In this document: positions 26,572 to 34,900 of the stretch, one piece after another | How positions within the stretch are numbered: the first letter of the stretch is position 1 | Layout of the letters: every line of letters starts with the position of its first letter | Source: Mycobacterium sp. 852014-52450_SCH5900713 | Lineage (GTDB): Bacteria > Actinomycetota > Actinomycetes > Mycobacteriales > Mycobacteriaceae | Length of the DNA stretch: 64,000 bases | NCBI RefSeq assembly: GCF_001667075.1 | Contig: NZ_LZIL01000069.1 | Coordinates: forward strand, 62,001-126,000 | Direction: 5' to 3' | Made by a program: the position numbers and the translations under genes | The notes under the pieces: generated by a model | Seen by the model: only the letters and a program-made list of their open reading frames with translations | Databases searched by the model: none | Told to the model about the DNA's origin: nothing

Positions 26572-26664
26572 GTGACCGTCGCTCAGCCCAGCCTTCGCAT
26601 TGCGCTCGTGGCGCGGCGTCACATTGATCTCAAGCGTGTTTGCAGCTGTTGCTGTCTTCCTTGA
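26572..26664 (+). CDS. Leaderless cysteine-rich leader ORF upstream of nirA-cysH
   Basis: 30 codons from GTG 26572, beginning MTVAQPSLRIALV and ending KRVCSCCCLP, with four Cys codons in five positions just before the stop. It lies 108 bases before nirA. Polycysteine leaderless short ORFs are known in mycobacteria as attenuators: ribosome stalling at Cys codons when charged Cys-tRNA is scarce opens the downstream ribosome site. The gene it precedes makes sulfide for cysteine synthesis, exactly the expected target. ATG 26563 is in frame but falls inside the predicted -10. Confidence 0.85.
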   Translation: MTVAQPSLRIALVARRHIDLKRVCSCCCLP

Positions 26665-26772
26665 TGTCGTAGACCCGCCCACCTGTACGTCCAGCTGGCA
26701 TCGGATCTGCGCCGCCGATACCACCGGTGAGCTGCGCTTTCATGCCTGCGATGTCGAGAAGGAGACCTCCGA

Positions 26773-28440
26773 ATGACCACAGCCCGTCCCGCGAAGGCCC
26801 GCAACGAGGGCCAGTGGGCGCTGGGAGACCGGGAACCCCTCAATCCCAACGAAGAGATGAAGCACGCCGGCGCCCCCCTCGAGGTGCGCGACCGCATCGA
26901 GAACGTCTACGCCCAGGCCGGGTTCGACAGCATCGACAAGAGTGACCTGCGCGGACGCTTCCGCTGGTGGGGGCTCTACACCCAGCGCGAACAGGGTTAC
27001 GACGGCACCTTCACCGGCGACGAGAACGCCGACCTGCTCGAAGCCAAGTACTTCATGATGCGGGTGCGCTGCGACGGCGGTGCGCTCTCGGCCACCGCGC
27101 TGCGCACGGTCGGCCAGATCTCGACCGAGTTCGGCCGCGACACCGCCGACATCTCGGATCGGCAGAACGTGCAGATGCACTGGATCGAGGTCGAAAACGT
27201 CCCCGAAATCTGGCGGCGGCTCGCCGACGTCGGCCTGCAGACCGCCGAGGCGTGCGGCGACTGCCCGCGCGTCATCCTGGGTTCGCCGCTGGCCGGCGAG
27301 TCGCTCGATGAGGTGATCGACCCGACCTGGGCGATAGACGAGATCGTGCGTCGCTACATCGGCCAGCCGGACTTCGCCGACCTGCCGCGCAAGTACAAGA
27401 CCGCGATCTCGGGGCTGCAGGACGTCGCGCACGAGATCAACGACATCGCCTTCATCGGCGTCAACCATCCCGAGCACGGGCCCGGCCTGGACCTGTGGGT
27501 CGGCGGCGGCCTGTCCACCAACCCGATGCTGGCCCAGCGGGTCGGCGCCTGGGTGCCGCTGGCCGAGGTGCCCGAGGTATGGGAGGCCGTGACGTCGATC
27601 TTCCGCGACTACGGCTACCGGCGACTGCGGTCCAAGGCCCGGCTGAAGTTCTTGATCAAGGACTGGGGTATCGAGAAGTTTCGGGAGGTCCTCGAAACCG
27701 AGTACCTCAAGCGGCCGCTGATCGACGGCCCCGCCCCCGAACCGCTCAAGCATCCCATCGACCACATCGGGGTGCAGCGGCTCAAGAACGGCCTCAACGC
27801 CGTCGGGGCGGCTCCGATCGCCGGACGCGTCTCGGGCACCATTCTCTCGGCCGTGGCCGACCTGATGGACCGGGCCGGCTCGGACCGGGTCCGGTTCACT
27901 CCGTACCAGAAGCTGGTCATCCTCGACGTAGCCGACGACAAACTCGATGACGTGCTCGCGGGCCTCGAGGCGCTCGGGTTGCAAACCAAACCGTCCCAGT
28001 GGCGCCGAAACCTGATGGCCTGCACCGGAATCGAATACTGCAAGTTGTCGTTCGCCGAAACCCGGGGCAAGGCCCAGGTCTTGGTGCCCGAGCTGGAACG
28101 CCGGCTCGAGGACATCAACTCCGTGCTCGACGTACCGGTCACGGTCAACATCAACGGCTGTCCGAATTCGTGTGCGCGAATTCAGGTGGCCGACATCGGC
28201 TTCAAGGGCCAGATGGTCGACGACGGTCACGGGGGCTCCGTCGAGGGTTTTCAGGTGCACCTGGGCGGCAGCCTCGGGCTGGACAGCGGATTCGGGCGAA
28301 AGCTGCGCCAGCACAAGGTCACCAGTGACGAGTTGGGCGACTATATCGACCGGGTGGTACGCAACTTCATCAAAAACCGCAGTGCGGGAGAACGTTTCGC
28401 GCAGTGGGCGATTCGGGCGGATGAGGACGATTTGAGATGA
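26773..28440 (+). CDS. nirA: NirA/SirA, ferredoxin-dependent sulfite reductase
   Basis: 555 residues. It reduces sulfite to sulfide with six electrons using siroheme and a 4Fe-4S cluster. Seen: cluster ligands in ACTGIEYC and NINGCPNSC in the C-terminal third, and Tyr69 (GLYTQREQ) and Cys161 (AEACGDCPR), the two residues that are covalently joined beside the siroheme in the M. tuberculosis enzyme. Despite the historical nitrite-reductase name, the sulfite role fits the cysH partner. ATG 26773 has AAGGAG upstream, and the stop overlaps the cysH start (ATGA). It is controlled by the cysteine leader upstream. Confidence 0.95.
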   Translation: MTTARPAKARNEGQWALGDREPLNPNEEMKHAGAPLEVRDRIENVYAQAGFDSIDKSDLRGRFRWWGLYTQREQGYDGTFTGDENADLLEAKYFMMRVRCDGGALSATALRTVGQISTEFGRDTADISDRQNVQMHWIEVENVPEIWRRLADVGLQTAEACGDCPRVILGSPLAGESLDEVIDPTWAIDEIVRRYIGQPDFADLPRKYKTAISGLQDVAHEINDIAFIGVNHPEHGPGLDLWVGGGLSTNPMLAQRVGAWVPLAEVPEVWEAVTSIFRDYGYRRLRSKARLKFLIKDWGIEKFREVLETEYLKRPLIDGPAPEPLKHPIDHIGVQRLKNGLNAVGAAPIAGRVSGTILSAVADLMDRAGSDRVRFTPYQKLVILDVADDKLDDVLAGLEALGLQTKPSQWRRNLMACTGIEYCKLSFAETRGKAQVLVPELERRLEDINSVLDVPVTVNINGCPNSCARIQVADIGFKGQMVDDGHGGSVEGFQVHLGGSLGLDSGFGRKLRQHKVTSDELGDYIDRVVRNFIKNRSAGERFAQWAIRADEDDLR

Positions 28441-29180
28441 GTGAACGGGCAACGAAACGGACCGAAGCCGAACTGCGGGAGCTGGCGGCGCGCGGCGCCG
28501 CGCAGCTCGAGGGCGCCAGCGCGACAGAGGTGTTGCGGTGGACCGATGAGCATTTCGGCGGCATCAACGGCCCCCGCGGCTGGGCCACCTGCAACTACGT
28601 GTTGACCTCCAGCATGCAGGAGGCCGTGTTGATCGATCTGGCATCCAAGGTCCGGCCGGGTGTACCGGTGGTGTTCCTGGACACCGGCTACCACTTCGCC
28701 GAAACCATCGGGACCCGGGACGCGGTCGAGTCGGTCTACGACATCCACGTCCTCAACATCACCCCCGAGCAGACGGTGGCCGAGCAGGACCAGCTGCTGG
28801 GGAAAAACCTCTTCGAGCGTGACCCGGGCGAGTGCTGCCGGTTGCGCAAGGTCGTGCCGCTGCGCAGGGCCCTGAGCGGATACTCCGCCTGGGTGACCGG
28901 GTTACGCCGGAGCGAAGCGAAGACCCGTGCCAACACCCCGGTGATCGGCTTCGACGAGGGCTTCAAGCTGGTGAAGATCAACCCCTTGGCGACGTGGACC
29001 GACGAGGACATGCAGAGCTACATCGACGAGCACGGTGTGCTGGTCAATCCGCTTGTCTACGACGGGTATCCGTCGATCGGCTGCGAACCGTGCACGGCCA
29101 AGCCGCTCGCGGGTGCCGACCCGCGCAGCGGGCGCTGGCAGGGGCTGTCGAAAACCGAGTGCGGGCTGCACGCCTCGTAA
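28437..29180 (+). CDS. cysH: CysH, adenylylsulfate (APS) reductase
   Basis: 247 residues, close to the M. tuberculosis enzyme (254). It reduces APS to sulfite using thioredoxin. Seen: cluster-ligand pairs GECCRLRKV and GCEPCTAKP, which mark the 4Fe-4S APS-type rather than the PAPS-type enzyme, and the C-terminal ECGLHAS with the catalytic Cys. The ATG overlaps the nirA stop by four bases (ATGA), so the two are coupled. In M. tuberculosis Rv2393 and ggtB follow; here cysH is convergent with cysA with 13 bases between. Confidence 0.95.
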   Translation: MSERATKRTEAELRELAARGAAQLEGASATEVLRWTDEHFGGINGPRGWATCNYVLTSSMQEAVLIDLASKVRPGVPVVFLDTGYHFAETIGTRDAVESVYDIHVLNITPEQTVAEQDQLLGKNLFERDPGECCRLRKVVPLRRALSGYSAWVTGLRRSEAKTRANTPVIGFDEGFKLVKINPLATWTDEDMQSYIDEHGVLVNPLVYDGYPSIGCEPCTAKPLAGADPRSGRWQGLSKTECGLHAS

Positions 29181-29193
29181 CGGGGAGCGGGCG

Positions 29194-30279
29194 TTACGCC
29201 GACGTCAGCGTGGCTTGATCCTCGCCGGCGCCGGCGGGACGGTCGTCCGTCGAGTTAACGGCGAGGGACGGGATTCGGGTCGCGCGCACGTAGACGGTGT
29301 CCCCCTCGCGTAGGGCCAGGGCCTCGGCGTCACCGCGGGTGATCTGGGCGGTGAACGCCCCACCGGTGGCGGCGCTGGTCAACTCCACCCGCACCTCGAA
29401 GCCGAGCACGACCACGCGGTCGACGGTGGCGCGCACCACCCCGATGGACTCCGCGGTGCCATCGCCGCCCGCGATGGCCATTTCGGGGTTGCGGCCCACC
29501 CGGATATCGTGCGGGCGAACCAGATTGCCGTTCAGAGTGGATACCGCACCGAGGAACGACATCACGAAGGCGCTCGCCGGTGCGTCGTAAACCTCGGTCG
29601 GCGATCCCACCTGTTCGATACGACCGTGGTTCAGTACGGCGATGCGGTCGGCAACGTCCAACGCCTCCGCCTGGTCGTGGGTGACCAGAACAGTGGTGAC
29701 GTGCACCTCGTCATGAAGGCGACGCAACCACGCGCGCAGGTCCTCGCGCACCTTGGCGTCCAGCGCGCCGAACGGCTCGTCGAGCAACAGCACCTGCGGG
29801 TCGACCGCCAGCGCCCGCGCGAGCGCCATCCGCTGCCGTTGACCGCCGGAGAGCTGATTGGGATAACGGTTCTGAAATCCGCTCAGCCCCACCACTTCCA
29901 ACAGGTTGTCGACCTTGGCCTTGACCTCCGCCTTGGGTCGCTTGCGGATCTTCAGGCCGTAGGCGACGTTGTCGCGGACGGTCAGGTGCTTGAACGCGGC
30001 GTAGTGCTGGAATACGAATCCGATGCCTCGCCGCTGCGGCGGCACCCGCGTGACGTCGTGACCGTTGATGGTGATCGTCCCGCTGTCGGGTTGATCGAGA
30101 CCGGCGATCGCCCGCAACAGGGTCGACTTGCCGGAACCACTGGGCCCCAACAGTGCGGTCAGCGAGCCGGAGGGAACGACGAAGTCCACGTTGTCCAGGG
30201 CCACAAAGTCGCCGTAGCGCTTGTAGGCGTTGCGCACGACGATGGCTTGGTCGACGGACCGGCTGTGGTTGTCTGTCAT
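29194..30279 (-). CDS. cysA: CysA, sulfate ABC transporter ATPase
   Basis: 361 residues (M. tuberculosis CysA1 about 351). It is the ATPase of the sulfate/thiosulfate importer. Seen: Walker A GPSGSGKSTLL near residue 46, signature LSGGQRQRMALARALA near 143, Walker B VLLLDEPFGALD, the H-loop in TVLVTHDQAEAL, and a C-terminal TOBE-like domain. Last gene of the subI-cysT-cysW-cysA operon, 20 bases after cysW. Confidence 0.94.
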   Translation of the reverse strand: MTDNHSRSVDQAIVVRNAYKRYGDFVALDNVDFVVPSGSLTALLGPSGSGKSTLLRAIAGLDQPDSGTITINGHDVTRVPPQRRGIGFVFQHYAAFKHLTVRDNVAYGLKIRKRPKAEVKAKVDNLLEVVGLSGFQNRYPNQLSGGQRQRMALARALAVDPQVLLLDEPFGALDAKVREDLRAWLRRLHDEVHVTTVLVTHDQAEALDVADRIAVLNHGRIEQVGSPTEVYDAPASAFVMSFLGAVSTLNGNLVRPHDIRVGRNPEMAIAGGDGTAESIGVVRATVDRVVVLGFEVRVELTSAATGGAFTAQITRGDAEALALREGDTVYVRATRIPSLAVNSTDDRPAGAGEDQATLTSA

Positions 30280-30299
30280 ATCCGAGTCTCCATGTCAGG

Positions 30300-31112
30300 C
30301 TACCTGGCCGCTCTCGCCCGGCGGATGTCCAGAATCACTTGGAAGATCAGGACCAACACCGCGACGCCCATCAACAGCGTCGACAGCGCGTAGGCGCCGT
30401 ACTCGGCACCGCGGTTATACCGATCCGAGACCAGCAAGGTCAGGGTTTGGGACTTTCCCGGGAGGTTCGACGACACGATGATGACCGCACCGTATTCGCC
30501 GAGGGTGCGGGCGATGGTCAGCACGATGCCGTAGGTCAGACCCCACCGGATCGAGGGCAGGGTGATTCGCCAAAAAGTCTGCCACCAGCCCGATCCCAAG
30601 GTCGCGGCCGCCTCCTCCTGATCGGTCCCCAATTCGTGCAGGACCGGTTCCACCTCGCGCACAACGAAGGGCAGGGTGACGAAGATGCTGGCAAGGACGA
30701 TGCCGGGCAACCCGAAGATGATCTTGAAGCCGAGGTCCTTCTCGACGAAGCCGAACGCGCCGGCCGATCCCCACAACAGGATCAGGGCAACGCCGACGAT
30801 GACCGGCGACACCGCGAAAGGCAGGTCGATGACCGCCTGCAGCACGCCCTTGCCACGAAACCGGTTGCGGGCGAGCACCAGAGCGGTGGGAATGCCGAAA
30901 ACCACGTTCAGCGGCACCACGATGGCAACCACCAGCAAGGTCAGGTTCAGCGCCGAGATCGCCGCGGGAGTGCTCACCCAGTCGAAGAACTGGCCGAAGC
31001 CTGGCCGAAACGTCCGCCACAAGATCAGGGCAACCGGAACGACCAGCAATACGAAAAGGTATGCGAGCCCGACGAATCGGATCAGGTATCGAACCCTGGG
31101 CGATGAGGTCAC
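30300..31112 (-). CDS. cysW: CysW, sulfate ABC transporter permease
   Basis: 270-residue inner-membrane permease with about six hydrophobic segments. Seen: the ABC permease EAA loop region HELGTDQEEAAATLG (about residues 164-178), which contacts the ATPase. It starts at a GTG (31112) overlapping the cysT stop as GTGA, so the two permeases are translationally coupled in equal amounts. Length matches the M. tuberculosis protein (272). Confidence 0.93.
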   Translation of the reverse strand: MTSSPRVRYLIRFVGLAYLFVLLVVPVALILWRTFRPGFGQFFDWVSTPAAISALNLTLLVVAIVVPLNVVFGIPTALVLARNRFRGKGVLQAVIDLPFAVSPVIVGVALILLWGSAGAFGFVEKDLGFKIIFGLPGIVLASIFVTLPFVVREVEPVLHELGTDQEEAAATLGSGWWQTFWRITLPSIRWGLTYGIVLTIARTLGEYGAVIIVSSNLPGKSQTLTLLVSDRYNRGAEYGAYALSTLLMGVAVLVLIFQVILDIRRARAAR

Positions 31113-31993
31113 GCCGCCAACTCCTCACGCTTGGCCGCGCGTCCGCCCGCGATCCGCAGAATGAACAGCACCACAAACGAAATCGACAGCAAGACGATGG
31201 ATATCGCGGCGGCACCGGTGCGGTCGTCGTTCTCGATCAGGGTGCGTATCCACTGCGATGACACTTCGGTCTTGCCCGGCACCGCGCCACCGATCAGGAC
31301 CACCGACCCGAACTCGCCGATCGCTCGTGAGAAAGCCAGGCCCGCCCCGGACAGCAGGGACGGTGTCAACGACGGCAGCACGACAGAAGTGAAAACCTTT
31401 GCGCCGCTGGCACCCAGCGACGCGGCCGCCTCTTCGGTCTCCCGATCGATTTCCAGCAGCACCGGCTGCACGGCGCGTACCACGAACGGCAGCGTGACGA
31501 AGGCCAGCGCCACGGCCACGCCCCACGCCGTGTGCTGCAGATGCAGGCCCACCGGGCTGTTGTTGCCGTAGAGGGCCAGCATCACCAGGCTCGCGACGAT
31601 GGTGGGTAGTGCGAAGGGCAGGTCGATGATCGCATCGACGAGCCGCTTGCCGACGAAGTCGTCCCGCACCAGCATCCAGGCGATGATCAGGCCGAACACC
31701 AGGTTCACCAGGGTGACCCCGGCGGATATGGTCAGGGTGACCCGGAACGACTCCAACGCGGCGTTTGACGTCACCGCCAACCGGAAGGCGTGCCACCCAC
31801 CGCCCGCGGCCTGCCATGCGATGGCGGCCAGCGGCAGCAGCACGATCACCGAAAGCCACAGCGTCGCCACTCCCACCCGCAGAGAAGTGGTTCCCGACCG
31901 GCGACGCCCCGAATTCGCTTGGCGGTGCCCGGCGTCACCGGCCGGGTGACCGAGCTCGGGCCTGAGCGGGTCGGGCGTGATCGCGGTCGTCAT
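31109..31993 (-). CDS. cysT: CysT, sulfate ABC transporter permease
   Basis: 294 residues from ATG 31993, which overlaps the subI stop (ATGA). A polar N-terminal stretch of about 40 residues precedes six membrane segments; the EAA loop LEIDRETEEAAASLGASG lies near residue 185. It pairs with CysW to form the sulfate channel. An open frame extends upstream to 32173 but runs through subI and is not used. Confidence 0.93.
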   Translation of the reverse strand: MTTAITPDPLRPELGHPAGDAGHRQANSGRRRSGTTSLRVGVATLWLSVIVLLPLAAIAWQAAGGGWHAFRLAVTSNAALESFRVTLTISAGVTLVNLVFGLIIAWMLVRDDFVGKRLVDAIIDLPFALPTIVASLVMLALYGNNSPVGLHLQHTAWGVAVALAFVTLPFVVRAVQPVLLEIDRETEEAAASLGASGAKVFTSVVLPSLTPSLLSGAGLAFSRAIGEFGSVVLIGGAVPGKTEVSSQWIRTLIENDDRTGAAAISIVLLSISFVVLFILRIAGGRAAKREELAA

Positions 31994-33021
31994 CCGGTGG
32001 CCTGCGTGTAGATCTTGGTGATGCTGCCGGTGGTCTTGTCGAACAACTGCGGGTCCACCGCGCTCCAGCCACCGAGGTCGGCAATCGTCCACAGTTTCGC
32101 CGGCACCGGAAAACGATCGCGGAATTCGGCGGCGATGGCCGGATCGACCGGCCGAAAGCCGGCCTGCCCCCACACCTTCTGCGCCGTGGCCGTGTACTGG
32201 AAGTTCTTGAAGGCGACCGCGGCGTCCAGGTGCGGGCTGGTGGTTACCACCGCAACCGGATTGTCGATTTTGAAAGTCTGCGGCGGGTTGATGTGCTCAA
32301 CCGGTTTGCCGGCGCGCTCGGTGGCAATCGCCTCGTTCTCGTAACTGATCAACACATCCCCGCTGCCCTGAACGAAGACATCGGTTGCCTCCCTCCCCGA
32401 ACCGGGCCGCAACTTGACGTGTTCGTGCACCAGCTTGCTGATGAAGTCGACACCGGCCTGGGTGTTGCTGCCGCCTTCGCTCTTGACTGCGTACGGTGCG
32501 AGCAAATTCCACTTGGCCGACCCAGAGCTCAACGGACTGGGCGTGATGACCTCCACCCCCGGCCGCAGCAGGTCATCCCAGTCCTTGATGTTTTTGGGGT
32601 TGCCCTTGCGCACCACCAGGGTTACCACCGACCCGAACGGAATTCCCTTGGTGGCGTCCGTATTCCAATCTTTGGATACCTTGCCGGCCTTCACCAATCG
32701 GGTGATGTCCGGTTCGACCGAGAAGTTCACGATGTCGGCCGGCTTGCCGTCGACGACTCCGCGCGACTGGTCGCCGGAGGCGCCGTAGGAGGTGATCACC
32801 TGAATGCCCTTGCCCTCTTCGGCGGCGTTGAAGGCGGGGATGACCTTGCTCCAACCGGGTTCTGGGACCGAATAGGCCACCAGCGTGATGCTGGTGCGCG
32901 CGTTGCTCGGGCCGCCCCCGCCCACGACGTCACTGGCGCCGCCGCTACACCCCGAGATGACTGCGACGATGAGGGCGAGCGCACTCACCTTCCGCCAGCG
33001 CGAAGCGATGTCGTGGAGCAT
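31990..33021 (-). CDS. subI: SubI, sulfate-binding lipoprotein
   Basis: 343 residues. The signal peptide ends in the lipobox VISGCSGG, so Cys25 is probably lipidated and the protein anchored outside the membrane. The body is a periplasmic binding protein of the sulfate type, with SYGASGDQSRGV and SGSAKWNLLAPYAV segments typical of that family. It delivers sulfate to CysT/CysW. First structural gene of the operon, with GGAAGG upstream of ATG 33021 and a cysteine-codon leader ORF 114 bases further up. Confidence 0.94.
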   Translation of the reverse strand: MLHDIASRWRKVSALALIVAVISGCSGGASDVVGGGGPSNARTSITLVAYSVPEPGWSKVIPAFNAAEEGKGIQVITSYGASGDQSRGVVDGKPADIVNFSVEPDITRLVKAGKVSKDWNTDATKGIPFGSVVTLVVRKGNPKNIKDWDDLLRPGVEVITPSPLSSGSAKWNLLAPYAVKSEGGSNTQAGVDFISKLVHEHVKLRPGSGREATDVFVQGSGDVLISYENEAIATERAGKPVEHINPPQTFKIDNPVAVVTTSPHLDAAVAFKNFQYTATAQKVWGQAGFRPVDPAIAAEFRDRFPVPAKLWTIADLGGWSAVDPQLFDKTTGSITKIYTQATG

Positions 33022-33135
33022 TCGGGCCTTCCAGTACGGGGACTTAGGTGATAGTGGTCCCGTTGCTGCGGAAAGGCGCCTAAACGACTGGGAGGCCTGA
33101 CGAACCCCATACCAGACCGCACACGGGATTGGCGG

Positions 33136-33192
33136 TCAGCGACAACAGTGCACGAAGACATGGCGTTCCACGACACCGGATGTCACGTGCAT
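33136..33192 (-). CDS. Leaderless leader ORF with terminal Cys-Cys-Arg upstream of subI
   Basis: 18 codons from ATG 33192: MHVTSGVVERHVFVHCCR, with two Cys codons immediately before Arg and the stop. A TAGGCT -10 ends 7 bases before the ATG, the same geometry as the nirA leader. It lies 114 bases before subI. By analogy with the known polycysteine attenuators it should couple sulfate import to cysteine supply. In-frame GTGs downstream could also start it. Confidence 0.72.
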   Translation of the reverse strand: MHVTSGVVERHVFVHCCR

Positions 33193-33199
33193 GGCGGGA

Positions 33200-33205
33200 A
33201 GCCTA
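33200..33205 (-). promoter_or_regulatory. -10 element of the subI operon leader
   Basis: TAGGCT on the minus strand (TANNNT type), with 7 bases to the A of ATG 33192, consistent with a leaderless transcript beginning at that codon. No clear -35 is visible. Confidence 0.55.
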
Positions 33206-33270
33206 ACAGGAATCGCCAGGCCCGCCACCGCTCGCGTCGCCGTGCGGGCACGCCGCGCGAAGTCGCGCCC

Positions 33271-33348
33271 TCAGTGGGTTAGCCACCACGCGACGATCAC
33301 CAGCAACACGAGCGAGACCAGAATCAACGTCACGTGTGACCGAGGCAT
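33271..33348 (-). CDS. Very small single-pass membrane protein (25 aa)
   Basis: ATG 33348 to TGA 33271 encodes MPRSHVTLILVSLVLLVIVA followed by WWLTH: a basic N-terminus and one hydrophobic helix of about 18 residues. It begins 5 bases after the stop of the small membrane protein upstream and is probably co-transcribed with it. There is no strong ribosome site, so translational coupling would be needed. The clean membrane-helix pattern is the main evidence that it is real. Confidence 0.5.
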   Translation of the reverse strand: MPRSHVTLILVSLVLLVIVAWWLTH

Positions 33349-33353
33349 AGGCG

Positions 33354-33557
33354 TTACCCGGGCGCCTCACCGGCGTGGCGGGCACGGCGCATCAGGGCGA
33401 TGCTTTTGCCGAGCAGGCCATCGAGCAGTCCCGCCGTGACCGCGGCCACCACCAGCACGACCGGCATCACCACCATGGCCTGGAGTACGAAAGCGAGCCC
33501 GGAAAGCCACAGCTCGTTGCCGTCCCACCAATTCAGGAAAGCGGTCACGGGGCTCAC
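33354..33557 (-). CDS. Small membrane protein, Rv2401A-like
   Basis: 67 residues from GTG 33557, starting MSPVTAFLNWWDGNELW. One or two hydrophobic segments cover about residues 16-50, followed by a basic tail. Position (between subI and the trehalase region) and sequence style match the small conserved membrane gene Rv2401A. A longer frame to ATG 33593 adds 12 residues; the GTG start agrees better with what I recall of the homologue. Function unknown. Confidence 0.6.
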   Translation of the reverse strand: MSPVTAFLNWWDGNELWLSGLAFVLQAMVVMPVVLVVAAVTAGLLDGLLGKSIALMRRARHAGEAPG

Positions 33558-33602
33558 CCTATTCGGCCCTGCCGCCGAAAACCAATGTGCCAAGATCGGC
33601 CC

Positions 33603-34835
33603 ATGTCCGCCCCGTCCCCATCCGCGGCAACGGCCTGCCTGGTCGCCGGCGGCGGCCCGGCGGGCATGGTGCTGGGCCTGCTACTGGCCCGCGCCGGTAT
33701 AGACGTCACGGTGATGGAAAAGCACGCCGACTTCCTGCGTGACTTTCGCGGAGACACCGTGCACGCGAGCACGTTGCGACTGCTCGACGAACTGGGTTTG
33801 GGCTCACGATTCGCGGAAATCCCACACCGCCTCATCGACACCGTCCACATGGAGATACAGAACGCACCGCTCGGCCTCGACCTGACCCGCCTGCCGGGGG
33901 CGCACAAGCACATCGCGCTGGTGCCGCAGTGGGACTTCCTGGAGCTGGTGGCCGCCGCCGCCGAGGCGGAACCGAACTTCCGGCTGTTGCGCAGCACCGA
34001 GGTGATCGGCGTCGTCCGGGACGCCGACCGCGTCGTCGGTGTCACCTACCGGGACCCGGCCGGCGAACTCAAGGAGATGCGCGCCGAACTGACCGTGGCC
34101 TGCGACGGTCGCGCTTCGACGGTGCGTTCGTCGGTCGGCCTCACACCGCACAGCTTCGGCGCGCCCATGGACGTGTGGTGGTTCCGGTTGCCGCGGCACC
34201 CCGGCGATCCGCGGGGTCTGGCCGGCGTGTTGCGGGCCGGACACGCCGTCATCGTGATCGATCGCGGCGATTACTTCCAGATCGCCTACATCATCCCGAA
34301 GGGAACCGACGCCCGGCTGCGGTCGGAGGGCATCGAAGCGCTGCACCGGGCGCTGGTCGGCATGGTGCCCTGGCTCGGTCACCGGGTGCAGACGCTCACG
34401 TCTTTCGATGACGTGAAACTGCTTGACGTACAACTGAATCGGCTTCGCCGCTGGTATGCCGACGGCGTCCTGTTCATCGGTGACTCCGCGCACGCGATGT
34501 CGCCGGTCGGCGGGATCGGCATCAACCTGGCGGTGGCCGACGCGGTGGCGGCCGCGCGCATCCTGGCCGACGCGCTGCGCGCGGGACGGGTCCCCACCCG
34601 GCGCCTCGCCCGCGTCCAGGCGCGCCGCTGGTTTCCCACCGCGCTGCTGCAGACCGCGCAACGGTTGATCCATGCCAATGTGATCGCCGCGGCGGTAGGC
34701 GGAAACGCGCAGCGTGCGCCGCTGGGAGTGCGGCTGGTGGGCCGCTCCCCTGCGTTGCGGCGAGTACTCGGCTATCTCGTCGCGATCGGCCCGCTTCCGG
34801 AGCACGCCCCGAGGTTTGCCCGGCGTCGCGGGTGA
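33603..34835 (+). CDS. FAD-dependent aromatic-hydroxylase-type monooxygenase
   Basis: 410 residues from ATG 33603. Seen: N-terminal dinucleotide-binding GGGPAGMVLGLLLARAG, the DG motif segment VACDGRASTVRSSVG near residue 173 and GDSAHAMSPVGGIGINLAV near 294, the standard trio of class A (PHBH/UbiH-like) flavoprotein hydroxylases. The substrate is unknown. It has no counterpart at this place in M. tuberculosis as I recall it. Its stop overlaps a GTG (34832) in frame with the trehalase, so the two may be coupled. Confidence 0.75.
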   Translation: MSAPSPSAATACLVAGGGPAGMVLGLLLARAGIDVTVMEKHADFLRDFRGDTVHASTLRLLDELGLGSRFAEIPHRLIDTVHMEIQNAPLGLDLTRLPGAHKHIALVPQWDFLELVAAAAEAEPNFRLLRSTEVIGVVRDADRVVGVTYRDPAGELKEMRAELTVACDGRASTVRSSVGLTPHSFGAPMDVWWFRLPRHPGDPRGLAGVLRAGHAVIVIDRGDYFQIAYIIPKGTDARLRSEGIEALHRALVGMVPWLGHRVQTLTSFDDVKLLDVQLNRLRRWYADGVLFIGDSAHAMSPVGGIGINLAVADAVAAARILADALRAGRVPTRRLARVQARRWFPTALLQTAQRLIHANVIAAAVGGNAQRAPLGVRLVGRSPALRRVLGYLVAIGPLPEHAPRFARRRG

Positions 34836-34900
34836 CCCGAAGTGGCGCCACGTCGGCGAAAGAATGGACGCCGGGCCGCTCAACAGATGATGATGTCGGG

